A stretch of DNA of 64,000 nt from Darksidea phi (taxonomy: Eukaryota > Ascomycota > Dothideomycetes > Pleosporales > Lentitheciaceae), in assembly GCA_030770425.1 (NCBI GenBank), contig JASJFT010000002.1, positions 496,001 to 560,000 on the forward strand. Reading direction: 5' to 3'. The position numbers were made by a program, and so were the translations under genes. Each line of letters starts with the position of its first letter. Position 1 is the first letter of the stretch. Shown here in pieces: positions 35,784 through 45,826 of the stretch. The notes beneath the pieces were generated by a model that made no database searches, was not told where the DNA came from, and saw only the letters and a program-made list of their open reading frames with translations.

Positions 35784-37147
35784 CTACGCAAACGCTCCTA
35801 CAATGGACATGCCGGCGGCGCCCATCAGAACGTAGCAGAAAGCTTGTGTCTTGTCTTTCTTAGTCATTGTGTGATTCGCCTCCTCGGACAAGAAGTCCTC
35901 GGCAAGCAAGTCGACGAGTGCGGCGTATATCAAAAGTCCTGACGAGATGGCGTTGAAAACGCCAACCAGGATAAGACCAAAGGCGCTGTTGGGATCGTAG
36001 GAACCGCGAGTGAAGAGGCCGAGAGCCTGGCCGAAAGGAGCGGTAGTGCCGAAAGCCACGACGAGAGCCCACGGTTTCCAGCTGTTCTTTGGGTAGGGGA
36101 CCGCGGCGATGCGGGAGCCTAGACCAAGACCCTCGAACATTTGATGGAAAACGATGGCAATGAGCAGGATGATGAAGCCGTCGGCAGTGATGGAGATGGT
36201 CATTCCCACGAAGACGGAGTGGAATAGGATGCCACCCTCAATAAGGGTGATCTGCAGGGACTGCTTCTTCAATAGCATAGGGTCGACGGTCTGATTCTCA
36301 ACGTCGTCCTCAAAGTACGACTGCTGTTGGTTGCGGCTCTCTGTCTGTACTGCGGGCTGGTGGTGGTGCTGGGAGATGGCGGGCATCACGCGGTTCAGTT
36401 GAGCCACCATTTCGTCACGTTGGCGAACATACTGCTCGTAGAAAACGATGAACCACGGCGGCATTTCCGACTTGACCTCAAGATCTTCGTGCTTCGGAAA
36501 AGGGAAGTTGTCGCCCGGGTACGTGTTCTCGACCCAGCCTCTCTTCTCTGATTGGTACGCCACGGTGGTCTGTGAGTCGTAGCTCTGCACGCGTCTAATG
36601 GGATTGTTGAAGGCGTCCTGGATGCCCGGTGGTGTTGGTCCCCCTGCGAATTCTTGACCAGTTGCGCTGCCGTGGCTATGTCCACCGGTCACTGAGTTGA
36701 GCCACATTTCCACCACGAAGAGAGCAAAGAGCGCGCCCATCATGATAACACCGGGCATGGCAGGGTACTTGTCAGTGAAAAGTTCCGGGAGACATGGGTC
36801 GTTGAGCGATGCGAAGGCGGTGGGAAGAAGCTGACGCGGTTAGATGATGAGCACAAACGCTGCAAGGGAAAAGCTTACATGCACAAAAGCTGTAGCAATC
36901 AGGACACCAGTACCAAAGTGTTTGCAAAAGAAGAAAATCGGCGGCGGGATCTTCATCCATTTGACCTTTTTCGCTACGACAGGGAAACCCGCACCACCAA
37001 TGCTAGCGGCAAAGACAATAACTAAGACTATTAGCGCGAGTGGGCTGGCCTGGAGAAGGTGCACTCACACACTGCAGCTACGTGCAGAGGGAAATCATAT
37101 GCGGCCCCGTCGGCATCACTGCCGCAAACGGGCTTTTCGTCGGCCAT
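35784..37147 (-). CDS. ZIP-family zinc/iron transporter (ZRT-like)
   Basis: Exons 37147-37069, 37027-36879 and 36830-35784; introns 41 and 48 bp; 424 residues. ZIP proteins import Zn2+ (or Fe2+) into the cytosol across the plasma membrane. Visible features: eight hydrophobic helices, the helix 2 to 3 stretch CKHFGTGVLIATAFVHLLPTAF, and a long cytosolic loop containing HSHGS and a HHHQ cluster. The metal-site helices are HSVFVGMTISI (helix 4) and FHQMFEGLGLGSRIA (helix 5), with the His/Glu pattern of the binuclear site. The C-terminus ends outside after a last helix. The 41-bp first intron is set by the GTGAGT donor and restores HVAAVFLVIVF. Divergent from the CDF transporter at 38548. Confidence 0.95.
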
Positions 37148-38547
37148 TTTGAGCGAAGGTGATTAAGAGAAAACGTCTGGGAAGAAGGAGAGAATGGAAG
37201 GAAAAGTCTGCCTCGAGACTAGCCAACAGTCCTGTCGCCGGCGACGATTGACGGAAGAAAGGAAAGAAGGAAAGGCGAACAAAAGGCTCTTCCAGAGAGT
37301 GCACGAAAAGAACACAACCGCGGATGAGAACTCAAGGCTGGGCAGCACGGGGGCTATGGGTCCTACTTTAAGGCTTTCATGCCATGGGGGGCGCTAACCG
37401 TGCCTGACTGATCGGCCGTGTGCAGAACGTCTACGGTGGGGAACATAGCGTGGGCCATGCCTCAGTCTGGCGTCTTAGAGGAGGTTTGACACAAGAGGGC
37501 GGAGGATCAAACGGGCCAGGTACGGCTGCTGGCAGAGGCGATACATGGGGCATCGGACCACAGCAGCACAGAAGCAACGCTTGAGGCACCAAGGCCGAAG
37601 TGACGGCTAGTCAGATTGGGGGGTTGGCGCGGGGGGGCGACAGCGATGCGGCTCAAGGGCGTTTCCCGGGCCGCTAGCGACGAGGGCAACGTGCAAGTCA
37701 TGGGTTGATGCGTGCGATGTCTGCGGTGGGCTCTGCTGTTGCAGTTGCGGTTCGAGGACGAGGCTACACAAATCGGGGGGGCCAATGGGAGGGGACGTCG
37801 AGTGTCTGAGGTTGGAGCGCCAAGCCGGCATCGAAGCGGCCGACACAGCACTGGGGTGTGGCATAGGAGCACGGCGGCTTGGCTGAGGCTGGAAGGGGGG
37901 GCACTCGGGAATGGATGTCATGGCGATCTCGACGATCTCCCCGAGATGTCTGGGTGCATCTGCAGCCCGGAATCTGTATAGGGCGGCAAGGGCAGGGGGT
38001 GCGGGCCTCGCTTATTCTCCGCGCCTGCTGCTGTCAACATTAGCCACGACGCTCCTGCCCTGAGTGGCCGAGGCAGGTGCAACCGCGGACTACCACAACC
38101 ACGCCGTTCCACGCCGTTCCACTCCTTATCCCTCCGCGACAACCTCACCCTCACCCTCACCCTCACTCTTGCATTCACTTTTACCTTCACCCTCTCCACG
38201 CTCAACTCTCCGCTCGCGTTCACTTTCTGCCACCTGCAGTCTGCTGGCGGCCCTCGATGTACGCCCGCAGGCTCGCCACGCAGTTTCAGAGGCTTGTCCT
38301 GCCGCCCAGAGTGCTTAGTGCGTTTGATCCCCCGCGCTGTGCTCCGCACTATCCCTGCAGCGTGTGCTTGTCTTTCGCATGCCACCACTCGGCATGCAGC
38401 GAAGCTTCCTAGCGATGCCCTATTGGCGTTGGTACTTTTCGCCGCCCTGGTGGTTTAATACGTTGCGTGCCCTATACTCGGGATTCCTCATGCCTTTTCC
38501 ATCACAGGCGTCGACTCCTCAGATCCACCCCAGACCAGGCGGAAAAC
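37148..38547. promoter_or_regulatory. Shared upstream region of ZIP and CDF genes
   Basis: 1.4 kb between divergent start codons. Low-complexity content: G-rich runs near 37620-37640, a 10-bp tandem at 38101-38120, and four perfect CCTCAC hexamers at 38143-38166 on the CDF side. No gene seen. Confidence 0.5.
38143..38166 (+). repeat. (CCTCAC)4 hexamer tandem
   Basis: Four perfect hexamers within a CT-rich stretch about 380 bp ahead of the CDF start codon. Confidence 0.85.
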
Positions 38548-40187
38548 ATGTCTCCCGGATCTCGTCGTAAGTCTCAGGTGTCCGCCAGTGTCCAGTCCGC
38601 CCGTTTGTTCTGACGCACTATCTTTAGCTACATCACCCCAAGGCCAAGGCCAAGATGCCACGCAGACAGCGGCTCCGATCGAGGCTGGTCCTGCTTGGCC
38701 AAATGGCTCGTCAAACCGCTCCACCCTCACTGCCCATGAGCGCCTTGATGCCATCCATCCGCTGTCGCCCCAGGCCGCCCCCGCCAGTGGTGACGCCAAC
38801 CCCCAAGCCGTCGAGGTTACCGCTGCACATGCGGATCCGCTGGATCTGAAGCGGCATATGCGATCAGATGTTAGCAAGAGGCAGATGAAAGCCGATCATC
38901 CCGCTGCCAACAAGAAGCACATGAAGAAGTTCTACACGAGGCAAAACGCCCTGATTGACCAGTTCCTCCAGAGTGGGGACGAAGAACGCTTAGCAGCCAT
39001 CGACACCTTGGAGAACGGGCCCAAGGTCAGGTTCGCCGTGAATGCCTCCTTCCTGGTCAACTTCTTCCTCTTCATCATTCAGATGTATGCCGCCATCTCC
39101 ACCGGCTCGCTCTCACTCTTCGCGACAGCTGCAGATGCCTTCATGGACCTGGTGTCGTCCGTGGTCATGCTTGTAACCTCGCGTATGGCAGCCAGGCCAA
39201 GCGTATACAAGTACCCTGTGGGACGGACCCGTATTGAGACAATCGGCATCATCATGTTTTGCTGTCTCATGACTACGGTGGCTATCCAGCTGATCGCAAG
39301 TACAGTTCTTGGCCGCACCTGTCACAGCTGCTAACAACTGTCAGATCGAGTCTGGGCGTACCTTGGGAGGGGGCGAGAAAGGCTCAGAAGAGCTCCACAT
39401 TATTCCTATCATCTTTGTTGGTGTCGCCAGTAAGCTACCGCGTGTTTGACGCTCCGCTGCCTACGGCTTCGCTCACACTATCCAGTCTTCTCCAAAGGCG
39501 CACTATGTATCTATTGTTTTATTCTCCGCCGCTACCCTTCAGTGCACGTCTTCTTTGTCGACCACCGCAATGACATCATCGTGAATGCCTTTGGTCTGAC
39601 CATGTCTATCGTCGGGAGCCGCATTGTTTGGTATGTCGACCCGATCGGCGCTATCCTCATCGGTCTCTTGATCCTTTGCTCTTGGGGCGCCAATGCCTTT
39701 GAGCATGTGTGGCTCTTGGTGGGCAAATCGGCACCCAAAGAATTCATCTCAAAGGTCGTCTATCTTGTGGTTACGCACGACACACGTATTAGGAAGGTTG
39801 ACACAGTACGTGTTTCGACAAGCGGTCGACAAAAATAGCAACCGCTAACCTGCTACAGGCTCGGGCCTACCATGCTGGGCAGAATTATTATGTTGAGGTC
39901 GATATTGTCATGGACGAGGACATGCCTCTCAAGGTCACGCACGATGTCAGCCAATCGCTGCAACGCAAGCTTGAAGGTAAGCAAATGTCCACCAGTCGTG
40001 GGCTTCATGGACCCCGCTCATCCACATAGGTCTTGCCGATGTGGAGAGGGCGTATGTGCACGTCGATTACGAGAATTATCACAACATCAACGAGGAGCAC
40101 AAGCCGCTTTATGACGTCACGTCGAAACGATCCATCAAGCAGCGCGTCAAGGAGCTACTATCCCGCTCCAAGAAAGACGAGGCATGA
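38548..40187 (+). CDS. Cation diffusion facilitator (probable Mn/Fe-type CDF/MTP)
   Basis: Six exons: 38548-38566, 38628-39295, 39345-39429, 39486-39805, 39859-39976 and 40030-40187; introns 61, 49, 56, 53 and 53 bp; 455 residues. The 49-bp second intron uses a GC donor (GCAAGT) and CAG acceptor; no GT donor keeps the frame. CDF proteins export divalent metals from the cytosol in exchange for protons. Helices 1 and 2 are FAVNASFLVNFFLFIIQMY and SLFATAADAFMDLVSSVVML; the latter carries DxxxD rather than the zinc-type HxxxD, pointing to Mn or Fe. YPVGRTRIE is the conserved loop, VDPIGAILIG is helix 5, and the C-terminal cytosolic domain includes HAGQNYYVEVDIVMDEDMPLKVTHDVS. The first exon is only 19 nt and is placed by splice signals, so it is the least certain part. 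Confidence 0.92.
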
Positions 40188-40741
40188 TCTTCAGCATCAT
40201 CCCACCTCGAGGCCGCACCCGCTTGTTGACGCCGGTCGCTCCGCACGCCCCACTCTACCCGATTGCTGGTTCTCGTCTATACAAAGTAATGTCTCGCCAT
40301 CACTTCTCGCGTCATATACGATACTACGGATATCGCTTGTTTATACTATTTGTGTCATTCAAAAGTTTGCTATTATTAGTTGATACCTCGGTGCCTGGAA
40401 CCATTTGTTCGGCACCACTGAAGCATGTATATGATAGCTTCAAACTTGTATTTCTGGTCCGTCCTTACAACGAATGACATTAGCATTGCCTTCATCAACG
40501 TTCTATATCACTTTCCTTGGCCTGAGGAAGGTCATGCTGCCGGCTCGATGCTAATGCCCGTTAGGTTTTTGAATCGAATGCCGATGCACCGATAACTATG
40601 ATAGAGATCTCCAGAAGCCGAAAGGCGTCGATAAAGTCCGGTTAGTCTATTGTTCGATGCCGTCGTCCCTTGCTCACACTCTTTATGCCCTCCCTGTACC
40701 GAATGGTATTGTCGTCGAACGGCATGCTAACAGGGATACAC
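40188..40741. other. Convergent intergenic
   Basis: 554 bp between two 3' ends. No gene or repeat seen. Confidence 0.5.
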
Positions 40742-42022
40742 TCAGCTGGCGCCTTCAGAGATAGTAGGATGGAGATTTTTTATCTCTTCAACATGCTCCA
40801 TGGTATCATAGAACTTGTCTTCATCGTCATTTTCTTGCGCTTTCGTCTTCCGTCGTTTGACCTTCAGCCTCTTCACAACTTGTGATGTATCAGCAAGTTT
40901 GACTGTGGTATCCGAGCTTCTACAGTGCTCCTTCTCCGATGAAGGACACTCAGTCTCTTCTGTTGTAGGTGCTTCTAGCCGAAATGTGGGCTGACGTGTC
41001 AATGCCATCTTGAGCTCACGTTGCGCTCTATCTTCGATAGCTATCTCCTCTAGCGCCTCAATGAGAGCAGAGCCGTCGAGCGCTGTGGAAAGAGGATCAG
41101 CTACCGGATTGGATGCTGGCGGGTCCCACACCGCCGTCTTTACGCTACCTAAGCTCTCGTCGCTCCCACTACGCACCAGATGTCTTCTTGATGTCCATGG
41201 CTCCCTACTCTCAGGCATCTTGTTCTCCTTCATCCAGGGCTTTTTCTTCTTGGTTTTCGCTTTCTCCACGTGCTCAATCTTCTCCACTCTCTTTGGCGCA
41301 CTACCTTCACTTTTAGCATTCACCCTTTCACTGACCGCAGTCACAATGGCCTTCTGAACCTGAGCAAATTCCGGAAATTTGTTCTCAAGGCTGCGGAAGA
41401 AATCGCATCGGTCCCGCGCTGCAAGGTACCAATACCTGATTGCAGAGAACTCGCTGTGCGTGTAACCAAAATTAATATGAGACCGGACGAAATTGAGCCC
41501 CATTTCCAATACAAGCGGTGAGCTCGTTGGGAATGTAGACCAGAGAGCTTTAATCTCTCCCAGGTTGACCGGATCACCAAGCATGAGCTTCGCATGGAGG
41601 TGCGCGTGCAATCCTTGTATGCCCGGGAGTGGGAGCTCGAGCGCCATCCAGGCTTTGTAGATTGATACTGAAGTTTGAATGCTGGGCTGCGTTAGGAATA
41701 CTTCGTTGTCGACCGGCATGCCCGCGACTTGAAGCATGCGAGCCACAATCCATGCCAGTCCGACAATGTCGAGATTGGCGAAGATGTTGATGCCGACATA
41801 TGGTTTGTGGAGGGCGAGCTGTGTAGCGGTGGTGGAGAGCTCCGACTCCGGAAGAATATACTGACGTAGTTTTGGCGCGAGGTGCAAAACAAGAGCGAGA
41901 GGGATTCTAGGCGGGAGGTCGAGGAAGCAGTCCACATCATGTATGCCGAAGAGGACATAAGGTGGGGAGCGGGCAGCGGCGGGAAGAGGTGAGTGGAGTG
42001 GGAACTGGAGCATGTAAGACAT
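40742..42022 (-). CDS. Conserved fungal helical-domain protein A of a divergent pair
   Basis: Single exon, 426 residues. The first 230 residues form an ordered domain: VDCFLDLPPRIPLALVLHLAPKLRQYILP, KPYVGINIFANLDIVGLAWIVARML, IYKAWMALELPLPGIQGLHAHLHAKLMLG, IKALWSTFPTSSPLVLEMGLNFVRSHINF and SAIRYWYLAARDRCDFFRSLENKFPEF. The remainder is a Lys/Glu-rich charged tail with nuclear-localisation-like clusters (KKKKPW, KRLKVKRRK). I know similar sequences as uncharacterised ascomycete proteins, some with BTB/POZ-like fronts, but cannot name a function. The segments KPYVGINIF, LWSTF and CDFFRSLENKF line up in order with KPFAMHMH, IWDTF and RYFFDMLKARVENF of the neighbour at 42471, suggesting ancient duplication. 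Confidence 0.7.
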   Translation of the reverse strand: MSYMLQFPLHSPLPAAARSPPYVLFGIHDVDCFLDLPPRIPLALVLHLAPKLRQYILPESELSTTATQLALHKPYVGINIFANLDIVGLAWIVARMLQVAGMPVDNEVFLTQPSIQTSVSIYKAWMALELPLPGIQGLHAHLHAKLMLGDPVNLGEIKALWSTFPTSSPLVLEMGLNFVRSHINFGYTHSEFSAIRYWYLAARDRCDFFRSLENKFPEFAQVQKAIVTAVSERVNAKSEGSAPKRVEKIEHVEKAKTKKKKPWMKENKMPESREPWTSRRHLVRSGSDESLGSVKTAVWDPPASNPVADPLSTALDGSALIEALEEIAIEDRAQRELKMALTRQPTFRLEAPTTEETECPSSEKEHCRSSDTTVKLADTSQVVKRLKVKRRKTKAQENDDEDKFYDTMEHVEEIKNLHPTISEGAS

Positions 42023-42470
42023 TGCTTTGTTGAAGGAAAGAGTATACTAAGCTCCAGTGCACACACAATGAGAGGGGCGCGGGTTGTGGTATGGTAGAGA
42101 CGATATGAAGGTGAGGTGGTTCAGTTTGCGTATAGTTCGTAACTCGAGTGAGATAATAAACAAACGTTTGGGGGATACTGACGTCAGTTAGTGAAGGGTC
42201 TGATTTGTGCGATCGTAGCGTAAAGGACATACTACCGCTGTCTAGTAACAAAAAGGCTAGCCTGTGCGTAATAAGGTCACCGTTGTGTTGTCTACATTGT
42301 AGACTAACGTTGACCATGTTAAATCGCTATAGGGACAGGTATGCTCATTCATCCTAATACACTCTGTACTTTATAAGGACCCACTGGAAGGGCCTTATTG
42401 CATACAACATAGCGACGCGCTCGCACTTTTCAGATTGGTTTTGCGAAAGATCAACTATACCTTTTGAGCA
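42023..42470. promoter_or_regulatory. Divergent promoter between proteins A and B
   Basis: 448 bp between start codons. A TTTATAAGG element at 42371 lies about 100 bp ahead of the protein B ATG. Confidence 0.45.
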
Positions 42471-44498
42471 ATGTCGAAGCAATCAAAGAAGACGCTTGAA
42501 AATGTTCTGACACCTACAACTGAGGATGCAACAGCAGAAAAGGCAGAAGCTACGAAAAAGCGAGCGACGGAGGAAAGCAAAAATGGCTCCCTCTTCACCT
42601 TCCGCGCCAATGCCGTCAACGCATCCTGGAATCACGATATATCTGACCAGTACAAGTACATCCAGATCGCTATCGAGCAGTCAGGCAATCCAAATGGCAC
42701 AATGATCTGCGACCAGGTCTCGCCCCCTCTCCTCTTCTCACTAGCACCATCGCTGCAAAATGAGCTCTTTGGTAACCAAATCGTCCTCCCCTCTTCGGCT
42801 GCTCTCGACGACGACGCCGTGAATGACGTCGTCAATGCCATCCTCGACTGCGCAAAAGAAGGCAAACCTTTTGCCATGCACATGCACCGCGACCCAATCC
42901 GCATGATAAAGATACACGCTGTACTCGTGCGTTTTGAGATGCATGACGAAGCGGATATGCTGTTGCAAGCGCTTTGGGGACAGATGGGGAGCAGGGAGTT
43001 GAAGTTGGGGGATGTCAGCTGGATTTGGGATACTTTTGCTGACCCCATTGGAAAGCGTTGGAGCAGAAATGATTATATCGCGCCTGCTGCTAAGGAGTAT
43101 GTGCAGATGATGGCGTGGCAAATTGTGAACATGGACTCAGAGGGGAAGCTGAATGAGGAGATCAAGAAGGCCATCGAGATGGAAAAAGAGCCAAGGTATT
43201 TCTTTGATATGTTGAAGGCGAGGGTAGAAAATTTTGGGCTTGGGAGGGAACTTTTGTCGTCGGCGAATGAGCCGGCTCAGCAGGAGGTTCGCAGCGAACA
43301 GGGTCGTGAGACTAATGGCACAGAAGCGAAATCGAACGCTACCTGTATCTCTCGAGCCCCTACACCTGCCCACGCTGCTCTTGAGAAATCGATTACCGAA
43401 GAGCAGTTCCCTGTGTATCGAAAGTCCACACCTTCATTACCAACCCATATTTCGTCTACAAAAGCTCCGGGGCTCAGCCAAGACGACACCTCACCCAGTC
43501 CAAACCGCAACTCTGTCAGTAAGTTAAGTGTCATTCTCCAAAATGCGCCCAAGTTCACATCCGCAGGCTTCATGAAATTCATCGAACCCCCAAAAACCAG
43601 CGCATTGCGATCTTTACCCCCCGCGTTTGGGCAGCCGGAGCAGAAAACCAATTTTTGGGGACGTAAGTCGCCTAAGACCGCTTTTGAGAAGTGGTATGGT
43701 GCTAATGCTTCAACAGACACCGGAATCTTTGGCTCTAGGCCACCACCGAACAGCGATGGTAAAGGCATGCTCTTCGGCTGCCTTAGAAAGTTTTGAAGAC
43801 ACTGATACTCGATAGATATGTGGGAAAGCGGCGCTGGTGCCCTTGAAACAACCACGCTGGCCGCAACTACTCTCGAATCAAGCAGCGTCAGCTGCGGCAT
43901 CGGCGTGCCTGGACTTCTGCAAACCGGCCCATCACCATCTGCTGATACAGATAGAATGCACGATACGGGCCAGTGCTTTGGAATGGTCAGGCCTCCACAA
44001 AACAATATAGTACACTCCTCTACGTCATCTTCGTTCAGCTTCGGCGGCTCGACTTCAATCCTTCGAATCAAAACGACTCCATCGATGCGGTCCCCATTCC
44101 ATCCCACACCACTTTCTCGACCTGCACCATCTGGCTTCGATTTCAGTCAAAACGCGTTCCAAACGCCAACTCCAAGCTCGCCATCATATTCTACGCCTTC
44201 GACTAACTTTCAATTTGGCGGCGGGGCATTCCAAGCCCATCCCTCCAATGACTCATACCCGTCTACGATGCAAAAATCAACCGCCTCCTTGGGCGGTTAC
44301 ACCACACCTACCAGCTCGTATAGCGCCAATCATGCTGGCGATGTGAGTGCGAGTCCATTTGGCGACTCCCCGTTCGGTAATGCAGCCAATAATGCCGGGC
44401 CCAATAATATATTTGCGATGCAGAGGCCACGGAATAGCGGAGGGATGGTGCGGAAGTTTGCTACGGCGAAAGGTGCAAGGGGCAGTAGAAGGCGATGA
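42471..44498 (+). CDS. Protein B of the divergent pair, with FG-rich nucleoporin-like tail
   Basis: Proposed exons 42471-43662, 43717-43758 and 43816-44498, 638 residues. The 54-bp first intron has a GTAAGT donor, TGCTAAT branch site and CAACAG acceptor; it is a multiple of three, so the frame also reads through it. The second (57 bp, GTAAAG to GATAG) is required because the frame otherwise stops at 43796. The first 260 residues are a helical domain related to protein A (AILDCAKEGKPFAMHMHRD, DVSWIWDTFADP, YFFDMLKARVENFGLG). Exon 3 is Ser/Pro/Gly-rich with FG-type spacing (SFSFGGS, FQFGGGAFQ, SPFGDSPFGN) and a basic end (KGARGSRRR), as in nucleoporins or condensate-forming proteins. That exon 3 belongs to the same transcript is inference. 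Confidence 0.6.
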
Positions 44499-45025
44499 GA
44501 TGGAGTCTGATAGTTGACGTGGCTCGAGGAAGTCGAGACTGGATAGGATCGTCATAAGAGTCAGGGAGAGATCCGTATTTTGTTCGCAGGAGAGGCGAGA
44601 AGAAACTCAGAGAACTGATGACTTTCGGTTAGGAGAATTTGACGTACTTATTGAGTCGTCGAATACCAGGAGCGGTTTTGATTTACTACCGCCGTGTCGC
44701 TCTACACCGAATTTGGCATTCTCTTCACTTGAAAAGGCCATTCTCATTGCCCTCATAGTCTGTAAACTTATGTAACGAGCAATTTTGGACTGTGTCGGAG
44801 GGCGCCGGTGCGGCATGTGACGGTAGGATAGCGACTTTAAGGGAAAGTTCAATAGACCTCATGACGATGTAGTTTTTATAAAGTAAAAAAGGGTCGCAAA
44901 AATTACGCCGAACTATTCAACGCTGACTTCCAGACCGGCGCGATTGCCGGCCGCTTTTCATGTAGTCTCAAACAAATAGCGAAATCTTCATCCTGGTCTA
45001 TCTTTATCCCTACGCGGTCTGCCTG
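44499..45025. other. Intergenic
   Basis: 527 bp between the protein B gene and the arrestin-like remnant. No feature seen. Confidence 0.45.
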
Positions 45026-45603
45026 CTACAAACTCTTAGCAACTAATGTAAGCATCAATGAGCGAGCCGAATGTGCCGATCGGCACAACATCCTCTTCAG
45101 GTGGTGGAGGCGGCAATACCTCGTCCTGACCTCGACCGCCCTTATCACACTCTCAACCCCACCACCCAAACCCTGTGCCAGAACGTGGAAGACTTTCCTA
45201 GGTATGAGTCCCAACTCAAATCTGGTTAGAGGTTGCTGCTGTATCCCCATGACATACGGGAATTGAAACTTAAACGGAAACTCCACCTTGTCATCTTTCA
45301 TAATGACATCTTCCATAATGTTATCTTTTACAATGTCATCTTCGCAATGTCATAGCTTGCGCCTCGCGTTGCCGACTAGAAGAGTTCGAGCTCGTGAGCG
45401 AAGTACTTGGGCTTTTCTTTGTATGTAATGTGGCTGTTGCCGTTTCTACGCGCGATACTGCATTTTTCGCGGCCTTCGAATGTGATGCTCACGCGCTGAG
45501 GTCGTTTCGAGGGGGTCGGCCCTTGTCCGCGAACAGGATCTCCGTTGGTGTAGATGTGGTTAGGGCCAAGAGAGAGGTCAACGTATATGAAATTTTTAGG
45601 CAT
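45026..45603 (-). pseudogene. Arrestin-like N-terminal fragment, probably broken
   Basis: Two pieces in different frames. 45603-45376 opens with MPKNFIYVDLSLGPNHIYTNGDPVRGQ, followed by VSITFEGREKCSI and KPKYFAHELELF, then a stop. This matches the first strands of the arrestin N-domain (the N/T-x-YTxGDxVxG pattern and the SITFEG strand). 45316-45026 continues with VEFPFKFQFPYVMGIQQQPLTRFELG, like the next arrestin strands, then turns into low-quality sequence. Between them lies a 15-bp repeat array and a frame change that I cannot bridge with standard splice signals. Alpha-arrestins are adaptors for ubiquitin-driven endocytosis. An intact small gene with an unusual intron is the alternative. 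Confidence 0.5.
45284..45343 (-). repeat. Four-copy 15-bp repeat in the arrestin-like fragment
   Basis: Units at 45284, 45299, 45314 and 45329, with a partial fifth to 45353. On the minus strand each encodes a pentapeptide of the form (E/K)D-x-(I/K)-(M/V): EDDIV, KDNIM, EDVIM, KDDKV. Confidence 0.75.
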
Positions 45604-45826
45604 TGTTCATGTGTCTGTTCATGGTGTTTGCGCTACGAATGACGGATACATTCTGGAGCGCAAAAGTATATTGATGTGGTGTGGAGGATCCATGGCAAGG
45701 CTGACTATAACGTCATGAGTGGCTGTGTTGAGTGGCTGCGAATTGTGCGTGCACGTGCACCCCGCGTTCAATGTTAACAAGCACGACGCGACCCGCACCA
45801 GCACGGTGCAGCATTTCAAGTCCGCA
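45604..45826. promoter_or_regulatory. Upstream region of HUS1
   Basis: 223 bp between the arrestin-like fragment and the HUS1 start codon; divergent arrangement. GTGCACGTGCAC palindrome around 45748-45759. Confidence 0.4.

Noticed and set aside
43627..43815. Alternative end of protein B in another frame (ESFEDTDTR)
   Set aside because: It would need a 28-nt intron, too short to splice; the 57-bp intron leading to the FG-rich exon fits better.
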